48,383 nt of DNA from Prevotellaceae bacterium UBA5903 (GTDB taxonomy: Bacteria > Bacteroidota > Bacteroidia > Bacteroidales > Bacteroidaceae), in contig DJEH01000009.1 in the NCBI GenBank assembly GCA_002431845.1, positions 1-48,383 of the forward strand, in the 5' to 3' direction. The notes under the pieces were generated by a model that saw nothing but the letters and a program-made list of their open reading frames with translations, made no database searches and was not told the DNA's origin. This document shows positions 25,470 to 34,071 of the stretch, piece after piece; position 1 is the stretch's first letter, and every line of letters starts with the position of its first letter. The position numbers and the translations under genes are program-made.

Positions 25470-26345
25470 ATGATTCAATCAATGACTGGATACGGCAAGA
25501 TGGACGCCGTTTATGAAGGGAAAAAAATTCATGTTGAGGTAAAATCGCTTAACAGCAAAAGTCTCGATCTCAGTACACGAATAGCCCCACTCTATCGCGA
25601 AAAAGAAATGGAAATACGCCAACTTATCGCAAAAACATTGGAGCGTGGAAAGGTGGATTTCTCTATATGGATCGAAAAAGATGAAACCTCTGCAGCAGGA
25701 ACTATTCAGCCAGCTGTAGTGGCAAGCTATGTTTCGCAAATCAAGCATATCTGCAAGGAGCAGCATATAGCTGAGCCTCAAAATATTTGGGAACTTGTAC
25801 TTAAACTTCCCGAAACTACGCAGACGAATGTGGCTGAAGAACTGACAGACGACGAATGGGACATCGTGTTGGCTACTATCAAAGAGGCATTGGCACATCT
25901 CGTTGAATTTCGTAAGCAAGAAGGCGAAGCACTTCGCAAGAAGTTTACCGAAAAAGTAGATAATATAGAAAAGTTCTTAGGCGAAATAGAACCTTTTGAA
26001 AAGAGCCGAGTTGAGAAAATTCGTCAGCGCTTGTTAGACCGTTTGTCCGAACTTAAGGGCGTAGATTACGATAAGAACAGACTTGAGCAAGAGCTTATTT
26101 ACTATATTGAAAAGCTTGATATAAGCGAGGAAAAACAACGTCTTACCAACCATCTTCGCTATTTCCGTGAAACGATGGAGAATGGCCATGGACAAGGAAA
26201 AAAACTTGGCTTTATCGCCCAAGAGATGGGCAGAGAAATCAATACCACAGGGTCTAAGAGCAACCAAGCCGAAATGCAAAACATCGTGGTGAAGATGAAA
26301 GACGAACTTGAACAAATCAAAGAGCAAGTGCTCAATGTGATGTAG
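25470..26345 (+). CDS. YicC-family endoribonuclease
   Basis: YicC proteins are stress-related endoribonucleases, and in E. coli YicC promotes degradation of the small RNA RyhB. The 291-residue protein begins MIQSMTGYGK, the family N terminus, which fixes the start at 25470. The VEVKSLNSKSLDL segment (about 24-36) and the C-terminal DUF1732 region with LGFIAQEMGREINTTGSKSN are well conserved. A charged coiled-coil-like stretch lies between. It is first in a yicC-gmk-nadD series, a common Bacteroidales arrangement. The role in this organism is inferred from the family. Confidence 0.9.
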   Translation: MIQSMTGYGKMDAVYEGKKIHVEVKSLNSKSLDLSTRIAPLYREKEMEIRQLIAKTLERGKVDFSIWIEKDETSAAGTIQPAVVASYVSQIKHICKEQHIAEPQNIWELVLKLPETTQTNVAEELTDDEWDIVLATIKEALAHLVEFRKQEGEALRKKFTEKVDNIEKFLGEIEPFEKSRVEKIRQRLLDRLSELKGVDYDKNRLEQELIYYIEKLDISEEKQRLTNHLRYFRETMENGHGQGKKLGFIAQEMGREINTTGSKSNQAEMQNIVVKMKDELEQIKEQVLNVM

Positions 26346-26392
26346 CTTGTTCGCCCAATTACCTATTTAAAATTCTCTTTTTTTAACCATAA

Positions 26393-26437
26393 GTAAATGT
26401 TCAATCTTGTTGCGTCACAATAAGGTTGAACATTTAC
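26393..26437 (+). other. Hairpin between yicC and gmk
   Basis: A 16-bp stem pairs 26393-26408 with 26422-26437 (15 of 16, the mismatch being G-U compatible) across a 13-nt loop. No T-run follows, so it may be an RNA processing or stability element rather than a terminator. Confidence 0.55.
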
Positions 26438-26460
26438 ATTCATAAAATTCTATTTCTCCC

Positions 26461-27036
26461 ATGTCACAAACCAAAGGCTCTGTCATTATTTTCTCTGCTC
26501 CATCAGGAAGTGGCAAAAGCACTATTATCAACTATTTAATGAAGCAAAACCTCAACCTTCATTTTTCTATTTCAGCAACAAGTCGGCCTCCCCGTGGAAC
26601 TGAAAAGAATGGTGTTGAATACTTTTTCCTTACTCCCGATGAGTTCCGTTCTCACATTGAAAAGGGCGACTTTCTTGAATACGAAGAAGTTTATAAAGAC
26701 CGTTTTTATGGCACACTCAAAGCTCAAGTAGATGCGCAATTAGCCAAAGGCGAAAACGTTGTATGTGACGTTGATGTGCTTGGTGGACAAAACATAAAGA
26801 AGCATTATGGCAATAATGCCTTAAGCGTGTTTATTCAGCCACCTTCTATTGAAGTGCTGCGCCAGCGTCTTGAAGGCAGAGCTACAGATAGTGCAGAAGT
26901 TATAAACGACCGCATAGCTCGTGCCGAATTTGAACTCTCATATGCAAATAAGTTCGACACCATCGTTATAAACGACAACTTGCAAGAAGCTGAAGAACAA
27001 GCTCTTAGTGTAATAAAGAATTTTCTTGGTAAATAA
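26461..27036 (+). CDS. gmk: Guanylate kinase
   Basis: Gmk phosphorylates GMP to GDP with ATP in the cytoplasm, feeding GTP and dGTP synthesis. The 191-residue length is standard. The P-loop APSGSGKS lies at 13-20. The GMP-binding segment has SRPPRGTEKNGVEYFF with conserved Arg and Tyr, and the lid-region arginine lies in LEGRATDS. It sits 115 bp after yicC, with a hairpin in the spacer, and only 9 bp before nadD, so gmk and nadD are surely co-transcribed. Confidence 0.96.
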   Translation: MSQTKGSVIIFSAPSGSGKSTIINYLMKQNLNLHFSISATSRPPRGTEKNGVEYFFLTPDEFRSHIEKGDFLEYEEVYKDRFYGTLKAQVDAQLAKGENVVCDVDVLGGQNIKKHYGNNALSVFIQPPSIEVLRQRLEGRATDSAEVINDRIARAEFELSYANKFDTIVINDNLQEAEEQALSVIKNFLGK

Positions 27037-27045
27037 GAACAACGT

Positions 27046-27627
27046 ATGTTCAACAAGATTATTGCCATATTTGGCGGATCGTTCAACCCTATTCATGTAG
27101 GACATATAGCATTGGCCAAGAGCGTCCTACAAGCGCGTCTTGCAGATGAAGTATGGTTGATGGTATCTCCACAAAATCCACTAAAAGAGCAGAATTACCT
27201 GCAACCAGAGCAAATTCGCTTACACTTAGCTCACGAAGCATTAGCTACTGAACCACACATACATGTAAGCGATTTTGAGTTTCACTTGCCACGTCCTTCT
27301 TACACTTGGAAAACGCTAAAGGCTCTCCAACAGGCATATCCTACATACGAATTTAAATTGTTGATAGGAGCTGATAATTGGTTAATTTTCAACAAGTGGG
27401 CCAACTATATAGATATCTTAGATAGCCATAAAATATTGGTATATCCACGCCCCGACAGCCCTATAAGCAAGAGCCAACTTCCACAGAATGTCACGTTGAT
27501 AAAGTCGCCATTATGCCCTTTTAGTTCTACAGACATACGGCAAAGAGTTAGAAATAAGGAGAGTATTGAAGGGATGGTGCCGAGCTGTATAGAGCAAAAG
27601 GTTATAGACATATATAACACTATTTAA
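27046..27627 (+). CDS. nadD: Nicotinate-nucleotide adenylyltransferase
   Basis: NadD adenylates nicotinate mononucleotide to deamido-NAD in NAD synthesis. The nucleotidyltransferase signature GGSFNPIHVGH lies at about 10-20. The C-terminal SSTDIR motif (ATP binding) and LIGADNWLIFNKW are present. The 193-residue length is typical. It is the last gene of yicC-gmk-nadD and ends just before a strong terminator shared with the convergent PAP2 gene. Confidence 0.95.
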   Translation: MFNKIIAIFGGSFNPIHVGHIALAKSVLQARLADEVWLMVSPQNPLKEQNYLQPEQIRLHLAHEALATEPHIHVSDFEFHLPRPSYTWKTLKALQQAYPTYEFKLLIGADNWLIFNKWANYIDILDSHKILVYPRPDSPISKSQLPQNVTLIKSPLCPFSSTDIRQRVRNKESIEGMVPSCIEQKVIDIYNTI

Positions 27628-27671
27628 GCCATCCGGCTTTGGGGTACAAAAGCCCAACAAACATAAAAAAA

Positions 27672-27708
27672 CGGAAGAGAATTATGTTGGTTTCTCTTCC
27701 GCTTTTTT
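27672..27708. terminator. Bidirectional terminator between convergent genes
   Basis: A 10-bp stem pairs 27672-27681 with 27692-27701. It has A6 on the left and T6 at 27703-27708. The stop codon of the convergent PAP2 gene lies at the edge of the T-run. Confidence 0.85.
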
Positions 27709-28417
27709 ATCCCTTAAAGAATAAAGCCCTAAATATAATATAGAAATAAGTGAGCCATAAAGCGACAATAAAGCAATGGATGCTGCTAATAGAATACCCA
27801 GATTGTGATGGCACAACATTTACTTTTGCAATACCATTTTCGCATAATTGATTTTGTTGTAGCATTTTTACATTGTATTTATACACTATCAATCTATACA
27901 TCGACCATCCTACCAATCCGCCCCACAAGCATCCAACTAATAAATCGCCAAAATAATGCACTCCTAAATAAATACGCGACCAACAATTAAATAAGCTCCA
28001 TGAGTAAACCCAAATTGAAAATTGCCTGTTTCTCACCAAGAAAGCAAGAAATGTGGCAACAGCCATAGTGTTGGCTGCATGGCTTGAAAAGAAGCCATAA
28101 CTTCCTCCACGATAGCCTCTCACAACATCCACCATGTACATAATGATGGGGTCGTTTGTAGGTCGCCAACGGGCTACTAAGGGCTTAAACACACTCGATG
28201 CCACTTGGTCTGCCAACAATATGCACAACGCTATACCTGCTACAACTCTAAATACTCCACTCAAATCATTATTCTTTATCACTATGTACAATAACACCAA
28301 TATCAGTGGTAACCAAGTACTTGTCTGCGTTACATACCACGCCAATCCATCAATATAGAGTGACTGACTGCCGTTAAAAAATAATGTTATATATCTATCT
28401 AAAAGCAGTATGTTCAT
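27707..28417 (-). CDS. Membrane PAP2-family phosphatase
   Basis: This 236-residue integral membrane protein has about five predicted helices and carries the PAP2 catalytic triad motifs: K78-x6-R85-P86, SSHA with H113, and SR(147-148)-x5-H154-x3-D158. PSGH is replaced by SSHA, common among Bacteroidota members. Such enzymes dephosphorylate undecaprenyl diphosphate, phosphatidylglycerol phosphate or lipid A. The exact substrate is not determinable here. It lies 61 bp after batE on the same strand and may be read from the bat transcript, but it is not a usual part of that operon. Confidence 0.85.
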   Translation of the reverse strand: MNILLLDRYITLFFNGSQSLYIDGLAWYVTQTSTWLPLILVLLYIVIKNNDLSGVFRVVAGIALCILLADQVASSVFKPLVARWRPTNDPIIMYMVDVVRGYRGGSYGFFSSHAANTMAVATFLAFLVRNRQFSIWVYSWSLFNCWSRIYLGVHYFGDLLVGCLWGGLVGWSMYRLIVYKYNVKMLQQNQLCENGIAKVNVVPSQSGYSISSIHCFIVALWLTYFYIIFRALFFKG

Positions 28418-28478
28418 AAAAGCAATGTTTATGTAGATGTATAAGTTTTAATGATTTGCGAGCACTTTTGGCCTATGC

Positions 28479-29246
28479 TTACACTTTAATAGTTGCTGCA
28501 TTTTTTACCCATACTTTATTTCCATCGGGCATCTCTACATAAAGCCAACCACCTTGTTGCTCGTCCTCAACATCAAGCAAGACGCCTTCATGTAGCTCCT
28601 TTACTACTTTAGCCCCTTGTGTAGGACTATCGTAGGCATTGCACATTGATGTAACAACAACTTGTTTTTGGGCATACATATAATTGTTCTCTGCATAAGC
28701 AAATGCAAAACTCAATAGAGAAAAAACTAACAAGAGGCAAGATATAGCCATGCCTATTTTCTTTATCATAGCACGCTTTAGCCACTTGCACAATATCCAT
28801 ATACAAGTAGCAATAACCAATAAGTACAAAGCACAATAGCCCCATGCTGTCGCACTCATGCATTCTATGAACATACGCATCCACGTTACGAAAAACATCT
28901 CAGATGGAGGGGTAAACTGGTCTTGTAGCTTAGTCTGAGTGAGTTGCAGATTAAAAGCTGCATCCTTATCCGAAGGGTCAATTCGTAAAGCCCTTTGGTA
29001 GTTGAGCACCGCAAGAGCATAGTTATTTGTGCGATAATAGCAATTGGCTAAGTTATAGTAGACATTCGCTTTTGCTCGGATATTTCCTTGCATTACTGCA
29101 GTGTCTGTCAATAGCTTTTCGTAAGTTGCAATTGCTCCCACATAGTCTTTTTGCATGTATTGCTTTTGTGCTTTGTCTGCACTTTGGGCAGACACGTTTA
29201 AGCAACAATGTAGCAATACGAAGAGTATGCATATAATTCTTTTCAT
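28479..29246 (-). CDS. batE: BatE: TPR and SH3-like domain protein
   Basis: This is the last gene of the bat cluster. The 255-residue protein starts with a signal peptide (MKRIICILF to VSAQ). TPR repeats at about 25-105 include YYNLANCYYRTNNYALAVLNYQRALRIDP. Two membrane helices follow at about 125-145 and 160-180. A C-terminal bacterial SH3-like domain (about 185-255) includes LHEGVLLDVEDEQQGGWLYVEMPDG and WVKNAA. I start at ATG 29246, where the signal peptide begins, although an in-frame ATG at 29276 exists. Bat proteins are linked to aerotolerance in Bacteroides fragilis. The molecular role of BatE is unknown. Confidence 0.85.
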   Translation of the reverse strand: MKRIICILFVLLHCCLNVSAQSADKAQKQYMQKDYVGAIATYEKLLTDTAVMQGNIRAKANVYYNLANCYYRTNNYALAVLNYQRALRIDPSDKDAAFNLQLTQTKLQDQFTPPSEMFFVTWMRMFIECMSATAWGYCALYLLVIATCIWILCKWLKRAMIKKIGMAISCLLLVFSLLSFAFAYAENNYMYAQKQVVVTSMCNAYDSPTQGAKVVKELHEGVLLDVEDEQQGGWLYVEMPDGNKVWVKNAATIKV

Positions 29247-29279
29247 AATTTTTAATTCATTAAGCAGGTGCTTCATTAT

Positions 29280-31100
29280 CTATTGTTTTAACCCACGTTC
29301 AATGCTTGTTAGTACCTCTGCAGCCTTTTTATAAACATCTTCTTTATTTTCGTTTGCGTTGGGCGCAAATTGCGCATATTGGCAGGTGTTTAGCAATTCT
29401 GCATAGTTGTTTACAACTTGCTCTTCTATGCCTTTTTCTGCCAACAAATCCTTTAGTTTGTCAATGGTTATATCCGATGTTTCAAGATTAAACGTATCAG
29501 CCACATAGCCTGTAAGCGCTTGCGAAATCGCAGCATAAAAGTTGTCGGCAGATGGGTTATGCATAATGTCATTTGCCTTTTTCAAGCATTTCAAAGATCG
29601 TTTAGTAGCTGATTTTTTCTTCATTCCAACTGCATCTTTATGGCTATTAATCCACACGTCAGATGCATTAATTGCCCCAATAGATAAGACAATCACAATC
29701 AGCACGAGGATGATATAAGGAACTGAGCCCCATGACCAATATGTAGCATTGTCTATGTTATGCAAATTGCGAATATCACTATTTAGCAATGCCAGTTTTT
29801 TGTCGATATCGCTCCCTGAGTTGCTACCTTTTGCCACATGCAACTTAATAGGCTCTGTTTTGATAGTTTTATATGCACCAGTTTCTGTGTCAAAGAACAC
29901 AAATTCAGTAGCAGGAATTGTATAGTCGCCTACATTGCGAGGTACGAATGTATAGTCAAAAACAAGTTGTCCGTTCAGCCCCTGGCTGTTTATCTTCGTG
30001 TTATCAGTGGTCTTAGCATCGTAAGATGTAAAGTCCTTCGGAAAGTTTACTATCGGTGCAGTTATCAACTTTAAGTTTCCTAATCCAGTAAGCGTTATGC
30101 GATAATTGCTCACATCGTTAGTCTTAGCAGAAGGTGTAGTAACGGCTGCTTTAATAGCAAACTTGCCCACAGCACCAGAGAAGTTTGCTGGGCGTGGTTC
30201 GGGCAGAGGGTCCACTTGAATGTTTAATACAGGCACCGTTCTGCGCACCTGCACACCAATTGTGCCACCGCCATTAAAGAAGGCATCAGCCAAGTCCATG
30301 GTGTTGTCTTGTTGTACAACAGCACAGTCAAAAGTGATGCTTGGAATAGTTATACGTCCACTCTTTTGTGGGAATATCACATATTGCAATATCGTACCCG
30401 TGCGATATGTTGTTCCGCCGCGACGCTCTATCGTTGTTTGTATTTGGTTTCCAGGGATAGGAATTTCTTGCGAAATGAGTCCCTTAAAGTCTGGTTTTTG
30501 CGTTAAGCTTGTGTTAGAAAGTGCAACCCCAACACGGGCATGAATACGATAAGTAAGTAAGATAGCTTCTTGTTCCTTCACCCTTGTGCGGCTTGGTGTA
30601 ACATCAATAAACAAGTCGCGTGCCGTCACAGGGCTACCCGCTTGCTGCACTTGAATTTTACCTTGTGCAGCCATTTGCGAAGCCGTTCCATGACTATTGT
30701 TCGTTTGGTTTCCTGCAGCAGCATTTAGCGATATAGGGCGTGAATGAATAACCCTACCTCCTACCCTTACGCTTGCCGCGCCTATGCTAATGCGCCCACT
30801 TTTTCGGGCTGAAAGTATATAGGTGTAAGTGGTTGATTGCGAATGAGAACTATGCCCATTGACATAGGTAAAACTGCTACTTGTGCTCTCTGAAGGGCCA
30901 CTCAACACCTCAAAGTCTTTAAGAGATGGCGGTGTAAAGTTTGAAGCCCCTGCAGCATTTACCGAAAAGGACAAACGATAATAGCCACCCACATCCTCAA
31001 CACTTGCGCTAAACGATTGTGCAAAGGCATGACACGATGCAATAGCGGTTATCAAGGTAACTGCAATCAATGCTTTTAAAGATTTTATAAAACTATGCAT
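29280..31100 (-). CDS. batD: BatD: membrane-anchored exported protein
   Basis: BatD is a large periplasmic protein held by a membrane helix, presumed to act with BatA/B/C in an envelope complex. The 606-residue protein begins with a signal peptide (MHSFIKSLKAL to CHAFAQ). The long beta-rich BatD region contains the VRTRVKEQEAILLTYRI-like segment and NYRITLTGLGNLKL. A helix follows at about 470-490 (YIILVLIVIVLSIGAI), then a cytoplasmic helical tail. I start at ATG 31100 because the signal peptide begins there. Upstream ATGs at 31154 and 31139 add non-signal residues. A dispersed repeat lies between batC and this gene. Confidence 0.85.
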   Translation of the reverse strand: MHSFIKSLKALIAVTLITAIASCHAFAQSFSASVEDVGGYYRLSFSVNAAGASNFTPPSLKDFEVLSGPSESTSSSFTYVNGHSSHSQSTTYTYILSARKSGRISIGAASVRVGGRVIHSRPISLNAAAGNQTNNSHGTASQMAAQGKIQVQQAGSPVTARDLFIDVTPSRTRVKEQEAILLTYRIHARVGVALSNTSLTQKPDFKGLISQEIPIPGNQIQTTIERRGGTTYRTGTILQYVIFPQKSGRITIPSITFDCAVVQQDNTMDLADAFFNGGGTIGVQVRRTVPVLNIQVDPLPEPRPANFSGAVGKFAIKAAVTTPSAKTNDVSNYRITLTGLGNLKLITAPIVNFPKDFTSYDAKTTDNTKINSQGLNGQLVFDYTFVPRNVGDYTIPATEFVFFDTETGAYKTIKTEPIKLHVAKGSNSGSDIDKKLALLNSDIRNLHNIDNATYWSWGSVPYIILVLIVIVLSIGAINASDVWINSHKDAVGMKKKSATKRSLKCLKKANDIMHNPSADNFYAAISQALTGYVADTFNLETSDITIDKLKDLLAEKGIEEQVVNNYAELLNTCQYAQFAPNANENKEDVYKKAAEVLTSIERGLKQ

Positions 31101-31177
31101 ATGGCTTTCATGCCATGATAAATGTTGAATATATAACATTATTGTATCTATCATTCAGTACTAATTGGGAGAAAACA

Positions 31178-31198
31178 ATTAATTTTGAGCACCTACTT
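31178..31198. repeat. Single copy of the dispersed 21-bp repeat
   Basis: This 21-bp sequence ends ACCTACTT and matches the two arms at 40541-40561 (19 of 21) and, reversed, 40491-40511 (20 of 21). It abuts the batC stop codon and has no inverted partner nearby. Confidence 0.65.
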
Positions 31199-31199
31199 A

Positions 31200-31943
31200 T
31201 CACCAGTTTTTATCGAGCGAACGCTTGGCAGGCTGACGTTGTTTCAGTTTTTGCAAAGCACGTAGTTCGGCTTGTTTAGCCAAATTTATGTACTGCTCTG
31301 TTTGCTGTTTATTCTCTTGTTGTTTCTCTTGTTGTTTCTCTTGCTGCTGCTTATTTTGCTGCTGCTCTTGCTTGTTGTTTTGTTGTTTTTGCTTTTGTTG
31401 CTGGTTCTTATTTTGTTTTTGGCTTTGGCTATTCTGCTTGCTTTGTTGTGGAGGCATATTCTTCAATTGCTTTTGACAAAGTGCAAGGTTATAACGTGTA
31501 CGATTGTCCAAAGGGTTACACCTCAACGATTGCTTGTATTGCTCTATAGCAGTTCGTAGCAACTGTTGTTGTTGGTCTCTGCTCTTAAGTGCTGCGGTTT
31601 GGCTGATATATCCACGATTGTGCCATGCCATCGAACGTATTATTTTGCTTGCATCGGCTTGAGCCACATGATTGTATAAGCTATCTGCCGCTTTGATGTT
31701 GCCTTTTGACAAATAAACATTGGCCAAATTGAATAATGCGCGACTATTGTTGGGAGATGCTTTCAGCACATTCAAATAGTAGCGTTCAGCTACGTCCATG
31801 TGCTCGGTTCTAAAGTTTTTATTACCTATGTGTGTATATCGATAAATTTTGTTTTGTGCAGTAGCAGGCAATGCAAAAAGCAAAGCGCAACATCCTAATG
31901 TCGCAACATACACAAAATGTAGCAAATAAGTAAAATGTTTCAT
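31200..31943 (-). CDS. batC: BatC: TPR protein with Gln/Lys-rich tail
   Basis: This 247-residue exported protein has a signal peptide (1-30, ending PATAQ). TPR repeats span about 35-160, with clear units ALFNLANVYLSKGNIKAADSLY and AIEQYKQSLRCNPLDNRTRYNLALCQ. Residues about 165-218 are almost entirely Gln, Lys, Asn and Glu, probably an extended or coiled-coil segment. A short basic tail follows. Its start overlaps the end of batB by 4 bp, indicating translational coupling. TPRs usually mediate protein contacts, so a scaffold role for the BatA/BatB VWA proteins is inferred. Confidence 0.87.
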   Translation of the reverse strand: MKHFTYLLHFVYVATLGCCALLFALPATAQNKIYRYTHIGNKNFRTEHMDVAERYYLNVLKASPNNSRALFNLANVYLSKGNIKAADSLYNHVAQADASKIIRSMAWHNRGYISQTAALKSRDQQQQLLRTAIEQYKQSLRCNPLDNRTRYNLALCQKQLKNMPPQQSKQNSQSQKQNKNQQQKQKQQNNKQEQQQNKQQQEKQQEKQQENKQQTEQYINLAKQAELRALQKLKQRQPAKRSLDKNW

Positions 31944-32947
31944 TTCCCAAAGAATTTAAAACGTTGCAAAAAGGTATTCTTTGTCTCGTTCAAACATGTT
32001 TCGAGTATCAACAAAACAAGCAAGATGATTGCAACAGCTTGAAATTGTTCGTTGCGAGCCACATACGAAGTAGCAGATGTAGCTTTCTTAAGATGTTGCA
32101 ACTGGTTTTGCAGTTCATCTTTTGCAGCATTCGATTGGTCAAGATGAAGATACATTCCATGGCCAGCTTGTGCCACCTCCTTACACATTTGTTCGTTGAG
32201 TGCTGTGTGTACCACCTGTCCGTTAAAGTCCTTAAGTGGTCCGTTAGCAGTAGGTATCTCTCCACCTTGCGTTGTACCGACTCCCATCACAAACACGTTG
32301 ATGCCTGCTTTATAGGCTGCTTTAGCTGCATCTTCAGCACCAGGCTCGTGGTCTTCGCCGTCGGTTATTAATAAGATAGCTTTGCCTACCTCTTTGTTAT
32401 TCGTAAAACTTTTGCATCCCAAGTTGATAGCCTCGGCCAAGTTAGTGCCTTGCAATGTCACCATGTCGGTAGACATGGCATCAATAAAAGTTTTGGCCGA
32501 CGCATAGTCTGAGGTTATGGGCAATTGCGGGTAAGCTTCACCTGCAAAGACCCCCAAAGCCACTTTATCGTTTTTCATGTTGCTTACCATATCGGTTACA
32601 AGCAACTTAGCTCTGTCAAGTCGCGAGGGCGTAATGTCTGTTGCCAACATTGAGTTCGACACGTCAACCATTACCACTACTTCAATGCCATGCGTTGTGT
32701 CGGTTTGGCTTTTCATGCCATATTGTGGACGGGCCAACATAGCTATTGCAGCGGCAAGAGCCAACATGAGCAACGAAAATTTAACGTGCTTTCGTATTGC
32801 AGAATGTTGGGGCATTAATGCCAAAATCATCCTCTTCTCACCTAAGGCCTTAAGTTGTTTGTTCGATTTCAGACATTCGTAAACATACAACGCAATGAAA
32901 AGCGGTATGAGCAAGAGCAAATATAAATAATGAGGATTTGCAAACAT
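31940..32947 (-). CDS. batB: BatB: von Willebrand factor A domain membrane protein
   Basis: This 335-residue protein has two N-terminal membrane helices (about 6-24 and 56-72), a VWA domain (about 88-270) and a C-terminal helix (about 304-320). The metal-ion-dependent adhesion site is intact: D95-x-S97-x-S99 in VDVSNSM, a Thr in LQGTNLAEAI, and the Asp of LLITDGEDHE. Such domains bind protein partners through the metal. It follows batA by 32 bp and overlaps batC by 4 bp. The paralogous arrangement with BatA suggests a paired membrane complex facing the periplasm. Confidence 0.9.
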   Translation of the reverse strand: MFANPHYLYLLLLIPLFIALYVYECLKSNKQLKALGEKRMILALMPQHSAIRKHVKFSLLMLALAAAIAMLARPQYGMKSQTDTTHGIEVVVMVDVSNSMLATDITPSRLDRAKLLVTDMVSNMKNDKVALGVFAGEAYPQLPITSDYASAKTFIDAMSTDMVTLQGTNLAEAINLGCKSFTNNKEVGKAILLITDGEDHEPGAEDAAKAAYKAGINVFVMGVGTTQGGEIPTANGPLKDFNGQVVHTALNEQMCKEVAQAGHGMYLHLDQSNAAKDELQNQLQHLKKATSATSYVARNEQFQAVAIILLVLLILETCLNETKNTFLQRFKFFGK

Positions 32948-32979
32948 ACTAATTTGATAATTAAGGCAATGAGTGGATG

Positions 32980-33981
32980 TTATAGCTTCTTGAAGATGGT
33001 ATTTCTAAGCAATATCTCAAGTAGAAGCAAAATGAGCGCGGCAATAGCAAAAGGCTGATAAGCCTCGTAGTGCATGCTGTGGTTGTTTACTTTCAGCTTA
33101 GATTTCTCGAGTTTGTCAATATCGTCATACACCTGTTTGAGCGATGAGCGCGATGTGGCATGGTAGAATATGCCGCCTGTTTCGCGTGCTATCTGCTTGA
33201 GTGTGGTAGGATCGACGGTATCGTCTACTTGTTGCGAATACACCTCTCCGTTAGGCAATTGCGCCACAGGAACGTTTACTTTACCATCCGTCCCGAGCAA
33301 TATGGTGTAAATGCGGATGTTCTTCTGCTTAGCCATATCAGTGGCCATGAGTGGCGATATTTCGCCAGTATTGTTGGCACCATCTGTAAGCAAAATAATA
33401 ACCTTACTCTTAGTGTTGCTATCGTCAAGATGCGATACGGCACATGCCAAGCCCATGCCAATAGCCGTTCCTGGCTGTATGATACCATCGTTTTGCAGAG
33501 AGCAATTTGCCCCCTTAAACGAGCGAATAAGCATACCGTGGTCGGTGGTAAGCGGGCACTGAGTGTAGGCTTCACCGCCAAATAAGGTTAAACCTATATT
33601 GTCGTTAGGACGATTGCTAACAAAGTCTAAAGCCACATCTTTAGCAGCCGATATTCGGTTGGGCTGAATGTCGGGGGTTGCCATAGAGGTGGATATATCC
33701 AATGCCATCATGATGTCAATGCCTTCGGTCTCACCTGTTTGCCATGAAGAGTTGGTTTGCGGGCGTGCCAATATTATAACAATTAGTACGTATACCAATA
33801 CACGAAGGAAAAACGGAAGATGAATCAGTCTGGTTTTCCATGTATGTGGTGCATTTTTAAATGGCAAAGCCGATGCCCATTCTATATGCGACTCATGTTT
33901 TGAACGAAACAAAAAGTACCATATAAAATAAGGTATAAGCAATAACAATAATAAAAAATATAATGGTGACGCAAATGTCAT
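32980..33981 (-). CDS. batA: BatA: von Willebrand factor A domain membrane protein
   Basis: This 333-residue paralogue of BatB has the same plan: helices at about 8-24 and 57-72, a VWA domain and a C-terminal helix at about 312-327. The metal site D95-x-S97-x-S99 in LDISTSM, the Thr of PGTAIGMGLA and the Asp of LLTDGANNTGE are present. BatA proteins are associated with oxygen tolerance in B. fragilis. The next gene, batB, starts 32 bp later. Confidence 0.9.
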   Translation of the reverse strand: MTFASPLYFLLLLLLIPYFIWYFLFRSKHESHIEWASALPFKNAPHTWKTRLIHLPFFLRVLVYVLIVIILARPQTNSSWQTGETEGIDIMMALDISTSMATPDIQPNRISAAKDVALDFVSNRPNDNIGLTLFGGEAYTQCPLTTDHGMLIRSFKGANCSLQNDGIIQPGTAIGMGLACAVSHLDDSNTKSKVIILLTDGANNTGEISPLMATDMAKQKNIRIYTILLGTDGKVNVPVAQLPNGEVYSQQVDDTVDPTTLKQIARETGGIFYHATSRSSLKQVYDDIDKLEKSKLKVNNHSMHYEAYQPFAIAALILLLLEILLRNTIFKKL

Positions 33982-34071
33982 AAGTTGTTTTGTTTTTTGC
34001 TTTATATAGGTAGATGCTTAACTTTTATTCAGAATAAGATGTTGTGTTTCAACATGAAAGTTCAGAATAGT

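Noticed and set aside
31272..31559. Leucine- and cysteine-rich plus-strand frames opposite batC
   Set aside because: They are antisense shadows of the Gln/Lys codon tract, where CAA/CAG runs read as Leu, Val and Cys on the other strand.
34020..34060. Short palindromes (TTATTCAGAATAA and ATGTTG/CAACAT) in the gap before batA
   Set aside because: They are short, common in AT-rich DNA and have no T-run. They are not enough for a terminator or operator call.
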